NCBI RefSeq assembly: GCF_017873215.1
Contig: NZ_JAGGKA010000005.1
Location: forward strand, 179,216-243,215
Direction of reading: 5' to 3'
Source: Clostridium tetanomorphum
GTDB taxonomy: Bacteria; Bacillota; Clostridia; Clostridiales; Clostridiaceae
DNA: 64,000 nt
Shown here one piece after another: positions 31,501 through 41,914 of the stretch. The notes under the pieces were generated by a model. It was not told where the DNA came from and made no database searches. It saw only the letters and a list, made by a program, of their open reading frames with translations. Made by a program: the position numbers and the translations under genes. Position 1 is the stretch's first letter. The number at the start of each line of letters is the position of its first letter.

Positions 31501-32125
31501 TTATAATTCTTACTTTCTTCTGACCTGTACTAGTCTTTAGGCCTTCCTTAAGTTCTTTAGATAGTCTTTCAAGATCTATTTCTTCTAATAATCTCTGTAC
31601 AGATTCAGCTCCCATTCCTGCTAAAAAACTATCTTCTCCATATTTATCTATAGCTTCTCTATATTCCTTTTCATTCAATAATTGTTTCTTTAGCAATGGT
31701 GTTTCCTTAGGGTCAAGTACTATATAAGAAGCAAAATATAGCACCTTCTCTAATGATCTTGGAGACATATCTAATATAAGTCCCATACGTGATGGAATAC
31801 CTTTAAAGTACCAAATGTGTGATACAGGGGCAGCCAATTCAATATGCCCCATTCTCTCACGTCTTACTTTGGACTTCGTTACTTCAACTCCACATCTATC
31901 ACAAACTATACCCTTATATCTTACTCTTTTATATTTACCACAATGACATTCCCAATCTTTTGTAGGTCCAAATATTCTTTCACAGAATAAACCGTCTCTT
32001 TCTGGTTTCAATGTTCTATAGTTTATAGTCTCAGGTTTTTTAACTTCACCTCTTGACCATTCTCTAATTTGTTCTGGTGAAGCTAAGCCTATTTGTAACG
32101 CATCAAAATTATTTAATTCAAACAA
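28568..32125 (-). CDS. rpoC: DNA-directed RNA polymerase subunit beta'
   Basis: This 1,185-residue protein has the N-terminal zinc ribbon ([20 protein letters not shown]), the catalytic metal loop [12 protein letters not shown] with three aspartates, the bridge helix and trigger loop region ([20 protein letters not shown]), and a second zinc site ([13 protein letters not shown]). It is 20 bases after rpoB. Length is that of Firmicutes beta' without large lineage insertions. Confidence 0.99.
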   Translation of the reverse strand: MFELNNFDALQIGLASPEQIREWSRGEVKKPETINYRTLKPERDGLFCERIFGPTKDWECHCGKYKRVRYKGIVCDRCGVEVTKSKVRRERMGHIELAAPVSHIWYFKGIPSRMGLILDMSPRSLEKVLYFASYIVLDPKETPLLKKQLLNEKEYREAIDKYGEDSFLAGMGAESVQRLLEEIDLERLSKELKEGLKTSTGQKKVRIIRRLEVVESFRKSGNRPDWMIIDVIPVIPPDLRPMVQLDGGRFATSDLNDLYRRVINRNNRLKKLLDLGAPDIIVRNEKRMLQEAVDALIDNGRRGRPVTGPGNRPLKSLSDMLKGKQGRFRQNLLGKRVDYSGRSVIVVGPELKMYQCGLPKEMALELFKPFVMKKLVEGGLAHNIKSAKRMVERVQPQVWDVLEEVISDHPVLLNRAPTLHRLGIQAFQPVLVEGRAIKLHPLACTAYNADFDGDQMAVHVPLSVEAQAEARFLMLAAHNILKPSDGKPVVVPTQDMVLGSYYLTIDKTDVKGEGRAFSSPDEAIMAYQLGDIDIHAKIRVKLFKEKDGEIISGIIETSPGKLIFNESIPQDLGFIDRSNPENEFKLEVDFLVNKSALGKIINKCYMKHGPTKTSIMLDKIKAKGYHYSSIGAITVSTSDMVVPEAKKRLLAEADAAVSKIEKMYRRGFISEDERYERVIEKWTKTTDEIADALMANLDKFNPIFMMADSGARGSKSQIKQLAGMRGLMASPSGKILELPIRASFREGLDVLEYFISTHGARKGNADTALKTADSGYLTRRLVDVSQDVIVRQEDCGTKDGFEVSEIREGNEIIEPLSERLHGRYSGEDIINPNTGELIIAKDQYIDHKTAEYIEEVGIKKLKIRSVFTCKSKHGVCSKCYGMNMATAGKINIGESVGITAAQSIGEPGTQLTMRTFHTGGVAGADITQGLPRVEELFEARKPKGLAIVSEIAGTARIEETKKKRTVVVTGDSGEEVSYDIPFGSRLKVSNGSVISAGDEITEGSVNPHDIIRIKGVNGVKNYLLSEVQKVYRLQGVDINDKHLEVVIRQMTRKVKIEDSGDTELLPGTMIDIFDFDEENERVEAIGGEPAKGRIALLGITKAALATESFLSAASFQETTRVLTDAAIKGKVDPLLGLKENVIIGKLIPAGTGMTRYRSIKISTEKDEQLENIPEENKELTDEIEA

Positions 32126-32145
32126 GGGTACATCCTCCCTTCAAA

Positions 32146-35100
32146 TTAGTGTTCATCATTAAAATCATCGAGTTCTAGCTCATTTTTAAACTCATCTAAT
32201 GGTAAATCGTCATAATCTAAGTCCGGTTCTTCATCAGCTACTTCATTTTTTTCTTCATCTTCAACATAGTCATCAGATGGAGTAGGTGGAACATAATCTT
32301 CTGTTCCTTCAATATTTACATCTAGATCTTCTAATTCATCATCTACAGATTCTTTAAGTTTTATTTCTTGCTTATCGTCATTTAGCACTTTTACATCTAG
32401 ACAAAGAGCCTGTAATTCCTTTATCAATACTTTAAATGACTCTGGAACACCTGGTTCCGGTATGTTTTCACCTTTAACAATAGCTTCATAAGTTTTAACT
32501 CTACCAACTACGTCATCGGATTTTACAGTAAGTATTTCCTGTAAAGTATGTGCTGCTCCATAAGCTTCTAACGCCCAAACTTCCATTTCTCCAAATCTCT
32601 GTCCGCCAAACTGAGCTTTACCACCCAATGGCTGCTGAGTAACTAATGAGTAAGGACCTGTAGATCTTGCATGAATCTTATCGTCAACTAAATGGGCAAG
32701 TTTTAATATATACATATATCCTACAGTTACTCTACTATCAAATGGCTCACCTGTTCTACCATCATATAACACAGTTTTACCATCTTCTGAATATCCTGCT
32801 TTCTTTAGACATTCATCTATTTCAGGCTCAGTTGCTCCATCAAATACAGGAGTAGCAATATGCCATCCTAGTTTTGATGCTGCTAAACCTAGATGTACCT
32901 CAAGAACCTGCCCTATATTCATACGTGATGGAACGCCTAGTGGATTTAAGCATATCTGAAGAGGTCTTCCATCTGGTAAAAATGGCATATCTTCTTCTGG
33001 TAATACTCTAGAAATAACACCTTTATTACCATGTCTTCCAGCCATCTTATCTCCTACAGATATCTTTCTCTTTTGAGCTATATAGCATCTTACTAGCTTA
33101 TTAACTCCTGGTGGCAATTCATCACCATTTTCTCTTGTAAATATCTTAACATCAACTATGATTCCTGCCTCACCATGAGGAACTCTAAGAGATGTATCTC
33201 TAACTTCTCTTGCTTTTTCTCCAAATATAGCTCTCAATAATCTCTCTTCTGCAGTAAGTTCAGTTTCCCCTTTTGGAGTAACTTTACCAACTAAAATATC
33301 ACCTGATCTTACTTCAGCTCCTATTCTGATTATTCCTCTTTCATCTATATCTTTTAATGCATCTTCACCTACATTTGGTATATCTCTTGTTATTTCTTCT
33401 GGTCCTAACTTTGTATCCCTAGCTTCTGCTTCATATTCTTCTATATGAATAGAAGTAAATACATCTTCTCTTACAAGTTCTTCGGATATAAGCATAGCAT
33501 CCTCATAGTTATATCCTTCCCAAGTTATAAATCCTATTCTTATATTCTTACCTAATGCTATTTCTCCTAAATCTGTTGAAGGACCATCTGATAATACTGT
33601 TCCTTTCTCAACCCTTTCACCTTTAGAAACAATAGGTCTTTGATTAATACATGTACCTTGGTTAGATCTCTTAAATTTAAGAAGTCTGTAAGTGTCTATG
33701 CCACCATCTGAATCTCTCTTAACTCTAACCTCATTAGCACTAACATATGCAACTGTTCCTGCGTTCTTTGCCTTAGGGAGAACCCCTGAATCAACTGCCG
33801 CTTTATACTCTATACCAGTGCCCACAATTGGTGCCTGAGGTTTTAAAAGAGGAACTGCCTGACGTTGCATATTTGAACCCATAAGCGCACGGCTGGCATC
33901 ATCATTTTCAAGAAACGGTATCATGGCTGTTGCAACAGATACTATTTGCCTTGGAGATACGTCCATAAAGTCAACTTCTGATTTTGGAATAACAAGAACT
34001 TCTTCTTTATCTCTTACAGTAATTTTTTCATCTATAAAATATCCATCATCGTCAAGTGGCTCATTAGCCTGGGCTATAAGATACTGATCCTCTTCATCAG
34101 CAGTCATATAAATAATTTCTTTTGTAACTCTACCTTCTTTTTTATCAATCTTTCTGTAAGGCGCTTCTATAAATCCATATTCGTTAACTCTTGCATAAGT
34201 AGCAAGTGAATTAATAAGTCCTATATTAGGTCCTTCTGGAGTTTCTATAGGACACATTCTTCCATAATGTGAGTGATGAACGTCTCTTACTTCAAAACCA
34301 GCTCTTTCTCTTGAAAGTCCACCTGGTCCTAATGCGGATAATCTTCTTTTATGTGTTAATTCAGATAATGGGTTAGTCTGATCCATAAACTGTGATAACT
34401 GAGAACTTCCAAAAAATTCCTTGATTGATGCTGCTACTGGTCTTATATTTATCAAAGCCTGTGGTGTTATTGATTCCTGATCCTGAATAGTCATTCTTTC
34501 TTTAACTACTCTTTCCATTCTTGAAAGACCTATTCTAAACTGGTTTTGTAATAATTCTCCCACAGATCTTAATCTTCTATTTCCTAAATGATCAATGTCA
34601 TCTGTATATCCTATTCCATAAGGTAATCCTAATTCATAGCTTACAGTTGCATATATATCATCTCTTATTATATGTTTAGGTATTAAATCATGAAGTCTTT
34701 TTCTTATTTGTTCTTTAATACTTTCCTCATCACTATAATTATCCAATATGTCTTTTAGTACTGGATAATGAACAAACTCTTTTATATTCAAATCTTCTAT
34801 ATTAAATTGAATAAAGCTATGTATATCAACAAAATTATTTCCTATAACTCTAACTATTCTATCATCTACTTGAATGTCAACTACATTTATACCACTATTT
34901 TGTATTTCTACAGCTTTATCTCTATCAATCTTTTCTCCAGTTTGAACTAGAATTTCTCCAGTTTGTGGATTCACTATATCCTGAGCTGCAATTTGGTTTG
35001 CTATTCTTAAATTTAGGGCTAATTTTTTATTAAACTTATATCTTCCTACCCTAGATAAATCATATCTTTTAGCATCAAAAAATAAAGATTCGATAAGAGA

Positions 35101-35856
35101 AATTGCACTGTCTACAGTCGGTGGTTCACCTGGTCTTAATCTCTTATATATTTCCAATAAAGCTTCTTCTTTAGTCTTTGTATTATCTTTTTCTATTGAG
35201 GCTTTTAATCTTTCATCTTCTCCAAAAAAGTCTATAACTTCTGCGTCTGTTCCATATCCTAATGCTCTTACAAGAATAGAAATCGGTAACTTTCTTGTCT
35301 TATCTATCCTTACATATATAATATCATTAGAATCTGTTTCATATTCAAGCCAAGCTCCTCTGTTAGGTATAACAGTTGAAGAGAACAACGGCTTTCCAGT
35401 TTTATCAAGAGCTACATCATAATAAACTCCTGGTGATCTAACAAGCTGACTTACAATTACTCTTTCAGCACCGTTTATAATGAAAGTTCCCTGTTCTGTC
35501 ATAAGAGGGAAATCTCCCATGAACACTTCCTGTTCTTTTACTTCTCCTGTTTCTTTGTTAATTAATCTTACACTTACTTTTAAAGGTGCTGCATAAGTAG
35601 CATCTCTCTCTTTGCATTCTTCAACAGAATACTTGATATTATCCATATCTAACTTGTAACCTACAAATTCTAAATTAAGGTTTCCTGTATAATCTTGTAT
35701 TGGATTAATATCGTCGAAAACTTCTTGCAGACCTTCTTTTAAGAACCATTGATAGGAATCTAATTGAACTTCAATTAAGTTAGGCATATCGCCTACTTCT
35801 TTAAGCTTTGAAAAGCTCATTCTAGTTCTTTTACCAACCTGGACAGGATGTACCAT
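32146..35856 (-). CDS. rpoB: DNA-directed RNA polymerase subunit beta
   Basis: This 1,236-residue protein has the rifampicin region [20 protein letters not shown] then [11 protein letters not shown], with the wild-type Asp, His and Ser residues. It also has [19 protein letters not shown] and the C-terminal [20 protein letters not shown]. The last 60 or so residues are strongly acidic (for example [20 protein letters not shown]), an extension absent from E. coli beta. It is preceded by its own promoter and a 190-base leader, in addition to read-through from rplJ-rplL. Confidence 0.99.
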   Translation of the reverse strand: MVHPVQVGKRTRMSFSKLKEVGDMPNLIEVQLDSYQWFLKEGLQEVFDDINPIQDYTGNLNLEFVGYKLDMDNIKYSVEECKERDATYAAPLKVSVRLINKETGEVKEQEVFMGDFPLMTEQGTFIINGAERVIVSQLVRSPGVYYDVALDKTGKPLFSSTVIPNRGAWLEYETDSNDIIYVRIDKTRKLPISILVRALGYGTDAEVIDFFGEDERLKASIEKDNTKTKEEALLEIYKRLRPGEPPTVDSAISLIESLFFDAKRYDLSRVGRYKFNKKLALNLRIANQIAAQDIVNPQTGEILVQTGEKIDRDKAVEIQNSGINVVDIQVDDRIVRVIGNNFVDIHSFIQFNIEDLNIKEFVHYPVLKDILDNYSDEESIKEQIRKRLHDLIPKHIIRDDIYATVSYELGLPYGIGYTDDIDHLGNRRLRSVGELLQNQFRIGLSRMERVVKERMTIQDQESITPQALINIRPVAASIKEFFGSSQLSQFMDQTNPLSELTHKRRLSALGPGGLSRERAGFEVRDVHHSHYGRMCPIETPEGPNIGLINSLATYARVNEYGFIEAPYRKIDKKEGRVTKEIIYMTADEEDQYLIAQANEPLDDDGYFIDEKITVRDKEEVLVIPKSEVDFMDVSPRQIVSVATAMIPFLENDDASRALMGSNMQRQAVPLLKPQAPIVGTGIEYKAAVDSGVLPKAKNAGTVAYVSANEVRVKRDSDGGIDTYRLLKFKRSNQGTCINQRPIVSKGERVEKGTVLSDGPSTDLGEIALGKNIRIGFITWEGYNYEDAMLISEELVREDVFTSIHIEEYEAEARDTKLGPEEITRDIPNVGEDALKDIDERGIIRIGAEVRSGDILVGKVTPKGETELTAEERLLRAIFGEKAREVRDTSLRVPHGEAGIIVDVKIFTRENGDELPPGVNKLVRCYIAQKRKISVGDKMAGRHGNKGVISRVLPEEDMPFLPDGRPLQICLNPLGVPSRMNIGQVLEVHLGLAASKLGWHIATPVFDGATEPEIDECLKKAGYSEDGKTVLYDGRTGEPFDSRVTVGYMYILKLAHLVDDKIHARSTGPYSLVTQQPLGGKAQFGGQRFGEMEVWALEAYGAAHTLQEILTVKSDDVVGRVKTYEAIVKGENIPEPGVPESFKVLIKELQALCLDVKVLNDDKQEIKLKESVDDELEDLDVNIEGTEDYVPPTPSDDYVEDEEKNEVADEEPDLDYDDLPLDEFKNELELDDFNDEH

Positions 35857-35892
35857 TAACTTTCACCCCTTGCATAAACTAAAAATAACCAC

Positions 35893-35911
35893 AAACACCA
35901 TTTAGGTGTTT
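35893..35911 (-). promoter_or_regulatory. Hairpin in the rpoB leader
   Basis: AAACACC and GGTGTTT form a seven-base-pair stem with loop TAAAT, followed on the minus strand by GTGGTTATTTTTAG, 37 bases before the rpoB start. It could be an attenuator or a stability element. The rest of the 293-base rplL-rpoB gap contains the rpoB promoter and the rplL terminator, and otherwise A/T-rich sequence. Confidence 0.5.
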
Positions 35912-36049
35912 CTGGATTAGATACATTGCATCATATTAGTATAACCATATTTATCTAATAAATTCACAATTTAAATAAATAAATATCTTTTTTTATTTAT
36001 TCACATTGTAATTATTATGTCCTTTTATGTATAATCAATGCAATTTACT

Positions 36050-36078
36050 ATATTACCATAATGTTTTCATATTGTCAA
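36050..36078 (-). promoter_or_regulatory. Promoter of rpoB-rpoC
   Basis: -35 TTGACA (36078-36073) and -10 TAATAT (36055-36050) with a 17-base spacer, starting 22 bases past the rplL terminator. It gives RNA polymerase genes transcription independent of rplJ-rplL. Confidence 0.82.
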
Positions 36079-36100
36079 GCTTTTTATATATTTATTTAAA

Positions 36101-36130
36101 AAAGAGGCACTTATCAAAAGTACCTCTTTT
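36101..36130 (-). terminator. Terminator after rplL
   Basis: AAAGAGGTACTT and AAGTGCCTCTTT pair (one G-T pair) around TTGAT, followed by TTTAAAT on the minus strand. It lies 20 bases past the rplL stop. Confidence 0.85.
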
Positions 36131-36149
36131 TATGTGATTTATATTAAAA

Positions 36150-36521
36150 CTATTTTAATTCTACAGTTGCGCCAACTTCAGCTAACTTAGCTTTCATAGC
36201 TTCAGCTTCTTCTTTAGCTACGCCTTCTTTTAATGTCTTAGGAGCTCCGTCAACTATTTCTTTAGCTTCCTTTAATCCTAATCCAGTTATTTCTCTAACA
36301 GCTTTTATAACTTTAATTTTTTCTGAACCAGCACTTGCTAACACAACGTCGAATTCAGTTTTTTCTTCTCCAGCCGCAGCTCCTGCAGCTCCTGCAGCTC
36401 CTGCAACTGCTACTGGTGCAGCAGCACTTACTCCAAATTCTTCTTCACATGCTTTTACTAATTCATTTAATTCTAAAACGCTCATTTCTTTTATAGCTTG
36501 AATGATTTCTTCTCTAGTCAT
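36150..36521 (-). CDS. rplL: 50S ribosomal protein L7/L12
   Basis: At 123 residues it has an N-terminal dimerisation domain ([20 protein letters not shown]), an Ala/Gly/Val hinge (about 36-50), and the C-terminal factor-binding domain with [20 protein letters not shown]. It is the multicopy stalk protein that recruits translation GTPases. It lies 31 bases after rplJ. Confidence 0.98.
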   Translation of the reverse strand: MTREEIIQAIKEMSVLELNELVKACEEEFGVSAAAPVAVAGAAGAAGAAAGEEKTEFDVVLASAGSEKIKVIKAVREITGLGLKEAKEIVDGAPKTLKEGVAKEEAEAMKAKLAEVGATVELK

Positions 36522-36552
36522 TATTAAGCACCTCCAAATTTTCCTAATTTAA

Positions 36553-37053
36553 TTAAACTTCTTCAGATTCTTTTTTTTCTTTAATTGCATTTAATAAATA
36601 TGCAAGATTTGATAATGGAGCCTTGAAGCTTCCAAGTAATTTTGCAATAAGTACATCTTTTGGTGGTATTGCAGCAAGCTGTTTTGTCTTATCTGCATCA
36701 TAAACTTCACCCTGAACTATTGCACCTTTTAACTCAAGTTTCTTATGATTTTTTGCAAAATCATTAAGTACTCTTGCTGGAGCAGTTGGATCATCATATC
36801 CAAAAGCTAATGATATAGGACCTTCAAGTAAAGTTGTTATTCCATCATATCCTAATTCTTTAGCTGCTAAAATACTTAAAGTGTTCTTATACACTTTGTA
36901 TTCTACACCTGCTTCTCTTAATTTCCTTCTTAATTCAGTATCTTCTTCTACTGTTAAGCCTTGGTAATGTGCTAATACAACACCTTCGGCTTTTTCCATT
37001 TTTTCCTTAATTTCAGCTACTTTAGCTTCTTTTAACTGTCTATTCTTGTTCAC
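36553..37053 (-). CDS. rplJ: 50S ribosomal protein L10
   Basis: At 166 residues it starts [19 protein letters not shown] and has the L10 segment [18 protein letters not shown]. The C-terminal helix binds L7/L12 dimers. The start is GTG, seven bases after GAGGAGGTGG. It has its own promoter and the L10 leader, through which L10 (with L12) represses the operon. Confidence 0.98.
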   Translation of the reverse strand: MNKNRQLKEAKVAEIKEKMEKAEGVVLAHYQGLTVEEDTELRRKLREAGVEYKVYKNTLSILAAKELGYDGITTLLEGPISLAFGYDDPTAPARVLNDFAKNHKKLELKGAIVQGEVYDADKTKQLAAIPPKDVLIAKLLGSFKAPLSNLAYLLNAIKEKKESEEV

Positions 37054-37107
37054 TGTGTGTCCACCTCCTCACAGTTTAAACTGCATATACTGTATATAAA
37101 AATTAAA

Positions 37108-37226
37108 GGTTTCTCCGTAGACACAGAGAAACCAATTATACCTCATCATATATTGGAACCCTCGGTAGGTTGGTTGCCCGTTACGCTTACGCACCTACTG
37201 TCTACGGTATATTTACTTATTCAACC
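37108..37226 (-). promoter_or_regulatory. L10 leader (ribosomal protein autoregulatory attenuator)
   Basis: The leader runs from the predicted start near 37226. At its 3' end, GGTTTCTC and GAGAAACC (37133-37108) form a terminator hairpin followed by TTTAATTTTTAT. At its 5' end, CCGTAGACA (37207-37199) is the exact complement of TGTCTACGG (37123-37115) inside that hairpin. So a long-range pairing that closes the L10-binding domain would disrupt the terminator, or the reverse. The middle (GTAGGTGCGTAAGC and GGGCAACCAACCTACC) fits the known L10 leader in position and style. Confidence 0.88.
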
Positions 37227-37232
37227 CTTAAA

Positions 37233-37261
37233 ATAATATCAAAAATCTATATTTATGTCAA
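37233..37261 (-). promoter_or_regulatory. Promoter of rplJ-rplL
   Basis: -35 TTGACA (37261-37256) and -10 TATTAT (37238-37233) are 17 bases apart, beginning three bases past the rplA stop codon. Confidence 0.87.
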
Positions 37262-37263
37262 TA

Positions 37264-37953
37264 CTATTCTAATACTTTTGTCGGATTAATTTTTACTCCA
37301 GGTCCCATTGTACTTGAAACAGCAACTGACTTAATATATTGTCCTTTAGCTGCTGCTGGCTTAGCTTTTACTACAGCTTCCATTAATGCATGGAAGTTAT
37401 CAGCTAATTTTTCAGCTCCAAAAGATCTCTTTCCAATTGGAACGTGAACTATAGAAGTTTTGTCAACTCTATATTCAACTTTACCAGCTTTTATATCTGC
37501 TAAAGCTTTAGCCACATCAAAAGTAACTGTACCTGATTTTGGGTTTGGCATTAATCCCTTAGGTCCTAATACTCTACCTAATCTACCAACTAATCCCATC
37601 ATATCTGGTGTAGCAACTACTACATCAAAATCAAACCAGTTTTCTTTTTGAATTTTTTCAACAAATTCTTCTGCTCCAACAAAATCTGCTCCAGCAGCTT
37701 CTGCCTCTTTAGCTTTTTCGCCTTTTGCAAAAACTAAAACTCTAACTGTTTTACCAGTTCCATGAGGAAGTATTACTGCTCCTCTTACTTGTTGGTCTGC
37801 ATGTCTTGGATCAACTCCAAGTCTTACTGCAAGCTCAACTGTTTCATCAAATTTTGCTTTAGAAGTCTTAATCACTAAATCCATTGCTTCCGCTGGAGTA
37901 TATAAAGCATTTTTATCAACTAATTTAGCACTTTCAATATAATTCTTTCCCAT
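37264..37953 (-). CDS. rplA: 50S ribosomal protein L1
   Basis: At 229 residues it shows [20 protein letters not shown] and [21 protein letters not shown]1 signatures. L1 forms the mobile stalk that escorts tRNA from the E site. It follows rplK by 56 bases and ends the rpmG-secE-nusG-rplK-rplA unit. Confidence 0.98.
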   Translation of the reverse strand: MGKNYIESAKLVDKNALYTPAEAMDLVIKTSKAKFDETVELAVRLGVDPRHADQQVRGAVILPHGTGKTVRVLVFAKGEKAKEAEAAGADFVGAEEFVEKIQKENWFDFDVVVATPDMMGLVGRLGRVLGPKGLMPNPKSGTVTFDVAKALADIKAGKVEYRVDKTSIVHVPIGKRSFGAEKLADNFHALMEAVVKAKPAAAKGQYIKSVAVSSTMGPGVKINPTKVLE

Positions 37954-38009
37954 ACTAATCCTCCTTTGTGGTTTTAACGGTTTATACCTCCCACTTATTT
38001 AAACAGTAA

Positions 38010-38435
38010 CTATTCTTCTACAGTTACACCCATACTTCTTGCTGTACCAGCTACCATGCTCATAGCAGCTTCTAATGATGCAGCGTTTAAGTCTGGCATT
38101 TTAGTTTCAGCAATCTGCTTCAACTGTTCTTTAGTTATCTTAGCAACTTTAGTCTTGTTTGGAACGCCAGAACCACTTTCAATTCCAACTGCTTTCTTTA
38201 TAAGAACTGCTGCTGGAGGAGTCTTTAGTATAAAACTAAAAGATCTATCCTGATATACTGTGATTACAACTGGTATTATTAATCCAGCTTGATTAGCTGT
38301 TTTGGCATTAAACTCCTTACAAAACGCCATAATATTTACACCATGTTGACCAAGCGCTGGTCCTACTGGTGGCGCTGGAGTTGCTTTTCCTGCAGGAAGT
38401 TGAAGTTTTATCATTCCTGTAACTTTTTTAGCCAT
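38010..38435 (-). CDS. rplK: 50S ribosomal protein L11
   Basis: At 141 residues it has the proline-rich N-terminal [20 protein letters not shown], to which thiostrepton-class drugs bind next to rRNA, and the C-terminal [17 protein letters not shown]11 belongs to the GTPase-associated centre and is required for the stringent response by RelA. Confidence 0.98.
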   Translation of the reverse strand: MAKKVTGMIKLQLPAGKATPAPPVGPALGQHGVNIMAFCKEFNAKTANQAGLIIPVVITVYQDRSFSFILKTPPAAVLIKKAVGIESGSGVPNKTKVAKITKEQLKQIAETKMPDLNAASLEAAMSMVAGTARSMGVTVEE

Positions 38436-38510
38436 AATTTACACCTCCTAATAAATGTGGTAATACGGATTTTAAATCCTCCCACTTGGTTAAGGCTTTC
38501 GCCTTTTAAA

Positions 38511-39032
38511 TTAGTCTAATTTATCTATCTGAGTAAAATCAAGTTCAACAGGTGTTTCCCTGCCAAACATGTTAACAAGAACTTTAACTTTATGTTTTTC
38601 AATATTAATTTCTTGTATAACTGCTGGGAAGTTTTCTAATGGTCCCGAAACCACTTTTACACTTTCACCAACTTCTATGTCTAAATCTACCTGTCTTTCT
38701 ATAATACCCATAGACGCAACTTCGTCATCTGTTAATGGCACAGGCTTAGACCCTGGGCCAACAAATCCTGTAACACCTCTGGTATTTCTAACTACATACC
38801 AAGAATCATCTGTCATTACCATTTTCACTAGTACGTATCCTGGAAATACCTTTTTCAATGTTACTTTCTTTTTTCCATCTTTTATTTCAACTTGTTCCTC
38901 CATAGGAACCTGTACATCACATATCCAATCATGAAGGTTTCTATTTTCTATGGTCTTTTCAAGATTTGCCTTAACCTTATTTTCATAACCAGAATATGTG
39001 TGAACCACATACCATCTAGCTCTCTCTGCCAT
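38511..39032 (-). CDS. nusG: Transcription elongation/antitermination factor NusG
   Basis: At 173 residues it has an NGN domain ([20 protein letters not shown]) with FPGYVLVKM, and a C-terminal KOW domain ([18 protein letters not shown] then [18 protein letters not shown]). It binds RNA polymerase and links it to ribosomes or Rho. It lies between secE and rplK, as in nearly all bacteria. Confidence 0.98.
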   Translation of the reverse strand: MAERARWYVVHTYSGYENKVKANLEKTIENRNLHDWICDVQVPMEEQVEIKDGKKKVTLKKVFPGYVLVKMVMTDDSWYVVRNTRGVTGFVGPGSKPVPLTDDEVASMGIIERQVDLDIEVGESVKVVSGPLENFPAVIQEINIEKHKVKVLVNMFGRETPVELDFTQIDKLD

Positions 39033-39081
39033 ATTCCAAGGGACGGGAATCTTATCTCGACCCCTACCTCCTTTTTACTAT

Positions 39082-39315
39082 TTATTTGTAGATGATTTTA
39101 GATAAATTATTAAATCCTGAATCTATCACACCTACAGCCACCATATATACAAAACAAAATACTAACACTATAAGGGTAGCCTTTTTCACATCTTCTTTAG
39201 AGGCCCAGGTAATTCTTTTAAATTCACCTTTTAAATCTTTAAAAAACCTAATAACTCCACCCTTTTTTGGGGCAGTCACCTTAACTTCTTTTTTTTCTTT
39301 TAGATCAGCACTCAT
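39082..39315 (-). CDS. secE: Preprotein translocase subunit SecE
   Basis: At 77 residues it has the amphipathic FFKDLKGEFKRITWASKEDV (SecE signature) and a single membrane helix (about 46-66, TLIVLVFCFVYMVAVGVI). It clamps SecY in the translocon. It follows rpmG by 37 bases. Confidence 0.96.
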   Translation of the reverse strand: MSADLKEKKEVKVTAPKKGGVIRFFKDLKGEFKRITWASKEDVKKATLIVLVFCFVYMVAVGVIDSGFNNLSKIIYK

Positions 39316-39352
39316 TTTTTCACATCCCTGAATATAATAATGCCTCTATGTA

Positions 39353-39502
39353 CTATTTTGTCTCTTTATGAATTGTGTGCTTACGGCAAAATCTACAATA
39401 CTTTCTCATTTCTAATCTATCTGGATCATTTTTCTTGTTTTTCATTGTGTCATAATTTCTTTGTTTACATTCAGTACAAGCTAATGTAACTTTCACTCTC
39501 AT
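39353..39502 (-). CDS. rpmG: 50S ribosomal protein L33 (zinc-binding)
   Basis: A 49-residue frame reads [20 protein letters not shown], continues through [16 protein letters not shown], and ends KHTIHKETK. The two CxxC pairs (CTEC, CRFC) show the zinc-containing form. It begins the rpmG-secE-nusG unit; AGGAGGTGTAAAAAG precedes the ATG. Confidence 0.96.
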   Translation of the reverse strand: MRVKVTLACTECKQRNYDTMKNKKNDPDRLEMRKYCRFCRKHTIHKETK

Positions 39503-39585
39503 CTTTTTACACCTCCTGGTACTTATCCTGGTATTTATATAAAACGCAGGGAGATACTCTAATTAATTTTAAGCATTACCTTAAT

Positions 39586-39614
39586 AATTTAACACAATTC
39601 AATTTATATGTCAA
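39586..39614 (-). promoter_or_regulatory. Promoter of rpmG-secE-nusG-rplK-rplA
   Basis: -35 TTGACA (39614-39609) and -10 TAAATT (39591-39586) with a 17-base spacer, just past the tuf terminator. The remaining leader to rpmG is about 77 bases without a clear hairpin. Confidence 0.8.
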
Positions 39615-39657
39615 TGTAATTTATTAAAAGAAATGCTGTACTTACTTAACTCTTAAA

Positions 39658-39683
39658 AGGACTAGGTCTAGAAACCCAGTCCT
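39658..39683 (-). terminator. Terminator after the tRNA-linked tuf
   Basis: AGGACTGGGT and ACCTAGTCCT pair (one mismatch) with a short loop, followed by TTTT on the minus strand, 11 bases past the stop. Confidence 0.85.
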
Positions 39684-39693
39684 ATTTAATATC

Positions 39694-40917
39694 ACTATTC
39701 AACTATAGTAGTAACAACACCTGAACCTACTGTTCTTCCGCCTTCTCTTATAGCGAATCTTAATCCTTCATCCATTGCTATTGATGTGATTAATTCTACG
39801 TTCATATCAATGTGATCTCCTGGCATTACCATTTCTGTTCCTTCTGGTAATTTGATTGATCCTGTAACGTCTGTTGTTCTGAAGTAGAACTGTGGTCTAT
39901 ATCCATTAAAGAATGGTGTATGTCTTCCACCTTCTTCTTTCTTTAATACGTATACCTGACCTACAAATTTCTTGTGTGGATGTACTGATCCTGGTGCTGC
40001 TAACACCTGTCCTCTTTCGATATCGTCTCTCTGTACTCCTCTTAATAATGCTCCTATGTTATCTCCAGCCATTGCACTGTCTAATAACTTTCTGAACATT
40101 TCTACTCCTGTTACTACTGTCTTCTTCTTTTCTTCGCTTAATCCTACTATTTCTACTTCGTCTCCTACGTTTAGGATACCTCTTTCTACTCTTCCTGTTG
40201 CAACTGTTCCTCTTCCTGTAATTGTGAAGATATCTTCTACTGGCATTAAGAATGGCTTATCAGTTGCTCTTTCTGGAGTTGGTATATAACTATCTACTGC
40301 TGCCATTAATTCATCTATGCATTTTATTGCTTCTGCATCTGTTGGGTTTTCTAATGCTTTTAATGCTGATCCTACTACGATTGGAGCGTCATCTCCTGGG
40401 AATCCATATTCGTTTAATAATTCTCTTACTTCCATTTCAACTAATTCGATTAGTTCTGGATCATCTACCATATCTGCTTTGTTTAAGAATACTACTATGT
40501 ATTCAACTCCTACTCTGGATGCTAGTAGTATATGCTCTCTTGTCTGTGGCATTGGACCATCTGCTGCACTTACAACTAAGATTGCTCCGTCCATCTGTGC
40601 TGCTCCTGTTATCATGTTCTTTACATAGTCAGCATGTCCTGGACAGTCTACGTGTGCATAGTGTCTGTTTTCTGTTTCATATTCTACGTGTGATGTATTG
40701 ATTGTGATTCCTCTTTCTTTTTCTTCTGGTGCCTTATCTATTTCGTCATATTTGAATGCATCTGCAAATCCTTTGCTTGCTAATACTGTTGTGATTGCTG
40801 CTGTCAATGTTGTCTTACCATGGTCTACGTGACCTATTGTTCCTATATTTACGTGTGGCTTACTTCTTTCAAATTTTTCTTTTGACATTGTTTATTTCCT
40901 CCTTTATTTTTCAATAA
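39694..40917. repeat. Long direct repeat, tuf copy 2
   Basis: This 1,224-base block matches 23768-24991 in the same orientation, from one base past the stop to 29 bases upstream of the ATG. Beyond both edges the sequences differ at once. Confidence 0.93.
39695..40888 (-). CDS. tuf: Elongation factor Tu (copy downstream of tRNA-Gly and tRNA-Thr)
   Basis: This 397-residue protein is identical to the EF-Tu at 23769-24962, with the same G motifs. It lies 77 bases after tRNA-Thr with no terminator between, so the tRNAs and tuf are probably one transcript. Two tuf genes are common in bacteria, and gene conversion keeps them identical. Confidence 0.99.
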   Translation of the reverse strand: MSKEKFERSKPHVNIGTIGHVDHGKTTLTAAITTVLASKGFADAFKYDEIDKAPEEKERGITINTSHVEYETENRHYAHVDCPGHADYVKNMITGAAQMDGAILVVSAADGPMPQTREHILLASRVGVEYIVVFLNKADMVDDPELIELVEMEVRELLNEYGFPGDDAPIVVGSALKALENPTDAEAIKCIDELMAAVDSYIPTPERATDKPFLMPVEDIFTITGRGTVATGRVERGILNVGDEVEIVGLSEEKKKTVVTGVEMFRKLLDSAMAGDNIGALLRGVQRDDIERGQVLAAPGSVHPHKKFVGQVYVLKKEEGGRHTPFFNGYRPQFYFRTTDVTGSIKLPEGTEMVMPGDHIDMNVELITSIAMDEGLRFAIREGGRTVGSGVVTTIVE

Positions 40918-40965
40918 ATTTCGTAAGTAAACTTACCCTGGTGTGTTGCACTTTATATATTTTCT

Positions 40966-41041
40966 TGGAGCCCATGACCGGGATTGAACCGGTGACCTCC
41001 ACCTTACCAAGGTGACGCTCTGCCGACTGAGCTACATGGGC
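40966..41041 (-). tRNA. tRNA-Thr (GGT)
   Basis: A 76-base cloverleaf begins GCCCATG and ends CATGGGC-T-CCA with the CCA encoded. The anticodon loop TTGGTAA between TCACC and GGTGG-type stems gives anticodon GGT. The T loop GGTTCAATC is normal. It is the second tRNA of a pair upstream of tuf. Confidence 0.96.
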
Positions 41042-41058
41042 AATTTTCCTAACTTTGT

Positions 41059-41133
41059 TGGAGCGGGAAACGGGGATCGAACCCGCGGCAACTAGCTTGG
41101 GAAGCTAGTGTTCTACCACTGAACTACTCCCGC
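41059..41133 (-). tRNA. tRNA-Gly (CCC as read)
   Basis: A 75-base cloverleaf begins GCGGGAG and ends CCCGC-T-CCA with CCA encoded. The anticodon stem CTAGC/GCTAG encloses TTCCCAA, so positions 34-36 read CCC, decoding GGG. The T arm GGGTTCGATCCC is normal. It lies 17 bases before tRNA-Thr. Confidence 0.92.
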
Positions 41134-41166
41134 CTACATAATCGAAATATTATATACCGATTATTA

Positions 41167-41195
41167 ATTTTAATATAAGTGTACTATTTTGTCAA
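41167..41195 (-). promoter_or_regulatory. Promoter of the tRNA-Gly/tRNA-Thr/tuf transcript
   Basis: -35 TTGACA (41195-41190) and -10 TAAAAT (41172-41167), 17 bases apart. A second TATAAT at 41154-41149 could be an alternative -10. Confidence 0.75.
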
Positions 41196-41203
41196 TACAA
41201 AAC

Positions 41204-41845
41204 TTATTTTATATTTAAACATTTCTCAAGTTTTCTTTTTACTCTTTGAAGTGCATTATCAATTGATTTTGCATGTCTATCTAAATCACAAGCAATCTCT
41301 TGATATGATTTACCATCTATGTACGACATAAGTACTTCCATTTCCAAATTGGAAAGCACCTCTCCTATTTCATTTTGAATATATCCCATTTCTTCTCTAC
41401 TTATTATCAATTCTTCTGGGTCTGCAATTTTAGCTTCAGACAATATATCCATTAACGTTCTATCTGATTCCTCATCATAGATAGGTTTATTTAGGGAAAT
41501 ATAGGTATTCAAAGGAATATGTTTTTGTCTTGTAGCTGTTTTTATAGCTGTTATTATTTGTCTTGTCACACATAGTTCAGCAAAAGCCTTGAAGGATGAT
41601 AATTTATCTGGCTTAAAATCCCTTATAGCTTTATACAATCCTATCATTCCCTCTTGATATATATCTTCCTTATCAGCTCCTATTAGAAAATAAGATTTTG
41701 CTTTTGACTTTACAAAATTCTCATATTTATTTATCAAGTACTCCTGAGCTCTAATATTTCCTTTTTTAGCTTCTCCTACAATTTCCTCATCTAGCATATT
41801 TTTAAAGAAAATTATATCTTTTACCTCATTAACCCCTTTTCCCAC
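41204..41845 (-). CDS. sigH: RNA polymerase sigma-H factor
   Basis: I start at GTG 41845, which follows a run of six G residues (GGGGGGATATT), giving about 213 residues. Region 2 is clear (YFLIGADKEDIYQEGMIGLY and the -10 helix KLSSFKAFAELCVTRQIITA), and region 4 follows (SYQEIACDLDRHAKSIDNAL). Sigma-H drives early sporulation genes. It follows rae1 by six bases, as in Bacillus. Open reading continues upstream to 41908, but with no ribosome-binding site. Confidence 0.95.
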   Translation of the reverse strand: MGKGVNEVKDIIFFKNMLDEEIVGEAKKGNIRAQEYLINKYENFVKSKAKSYFLIGADKEDIYQEGMIGLYKAIRDFKPDKLSSFKAFAELCVTRQIITAIKTATRQKHIPLNTYISLNKPIYDEESDRTLMDILSEAKIADPEELIISREEMGYIQNEIGEVLSNLEMEVLMSYIDGKSYQEIACDLDRHAKSIDNALQRVKRKLEKCLNIK

Positions 41846-41914
41846 AATATCCCCCCTAGAAATTATACTACAAGTTAAATTATACCTTAGAAAGCTTTTT
41901 ATAGTCAAGGGATT

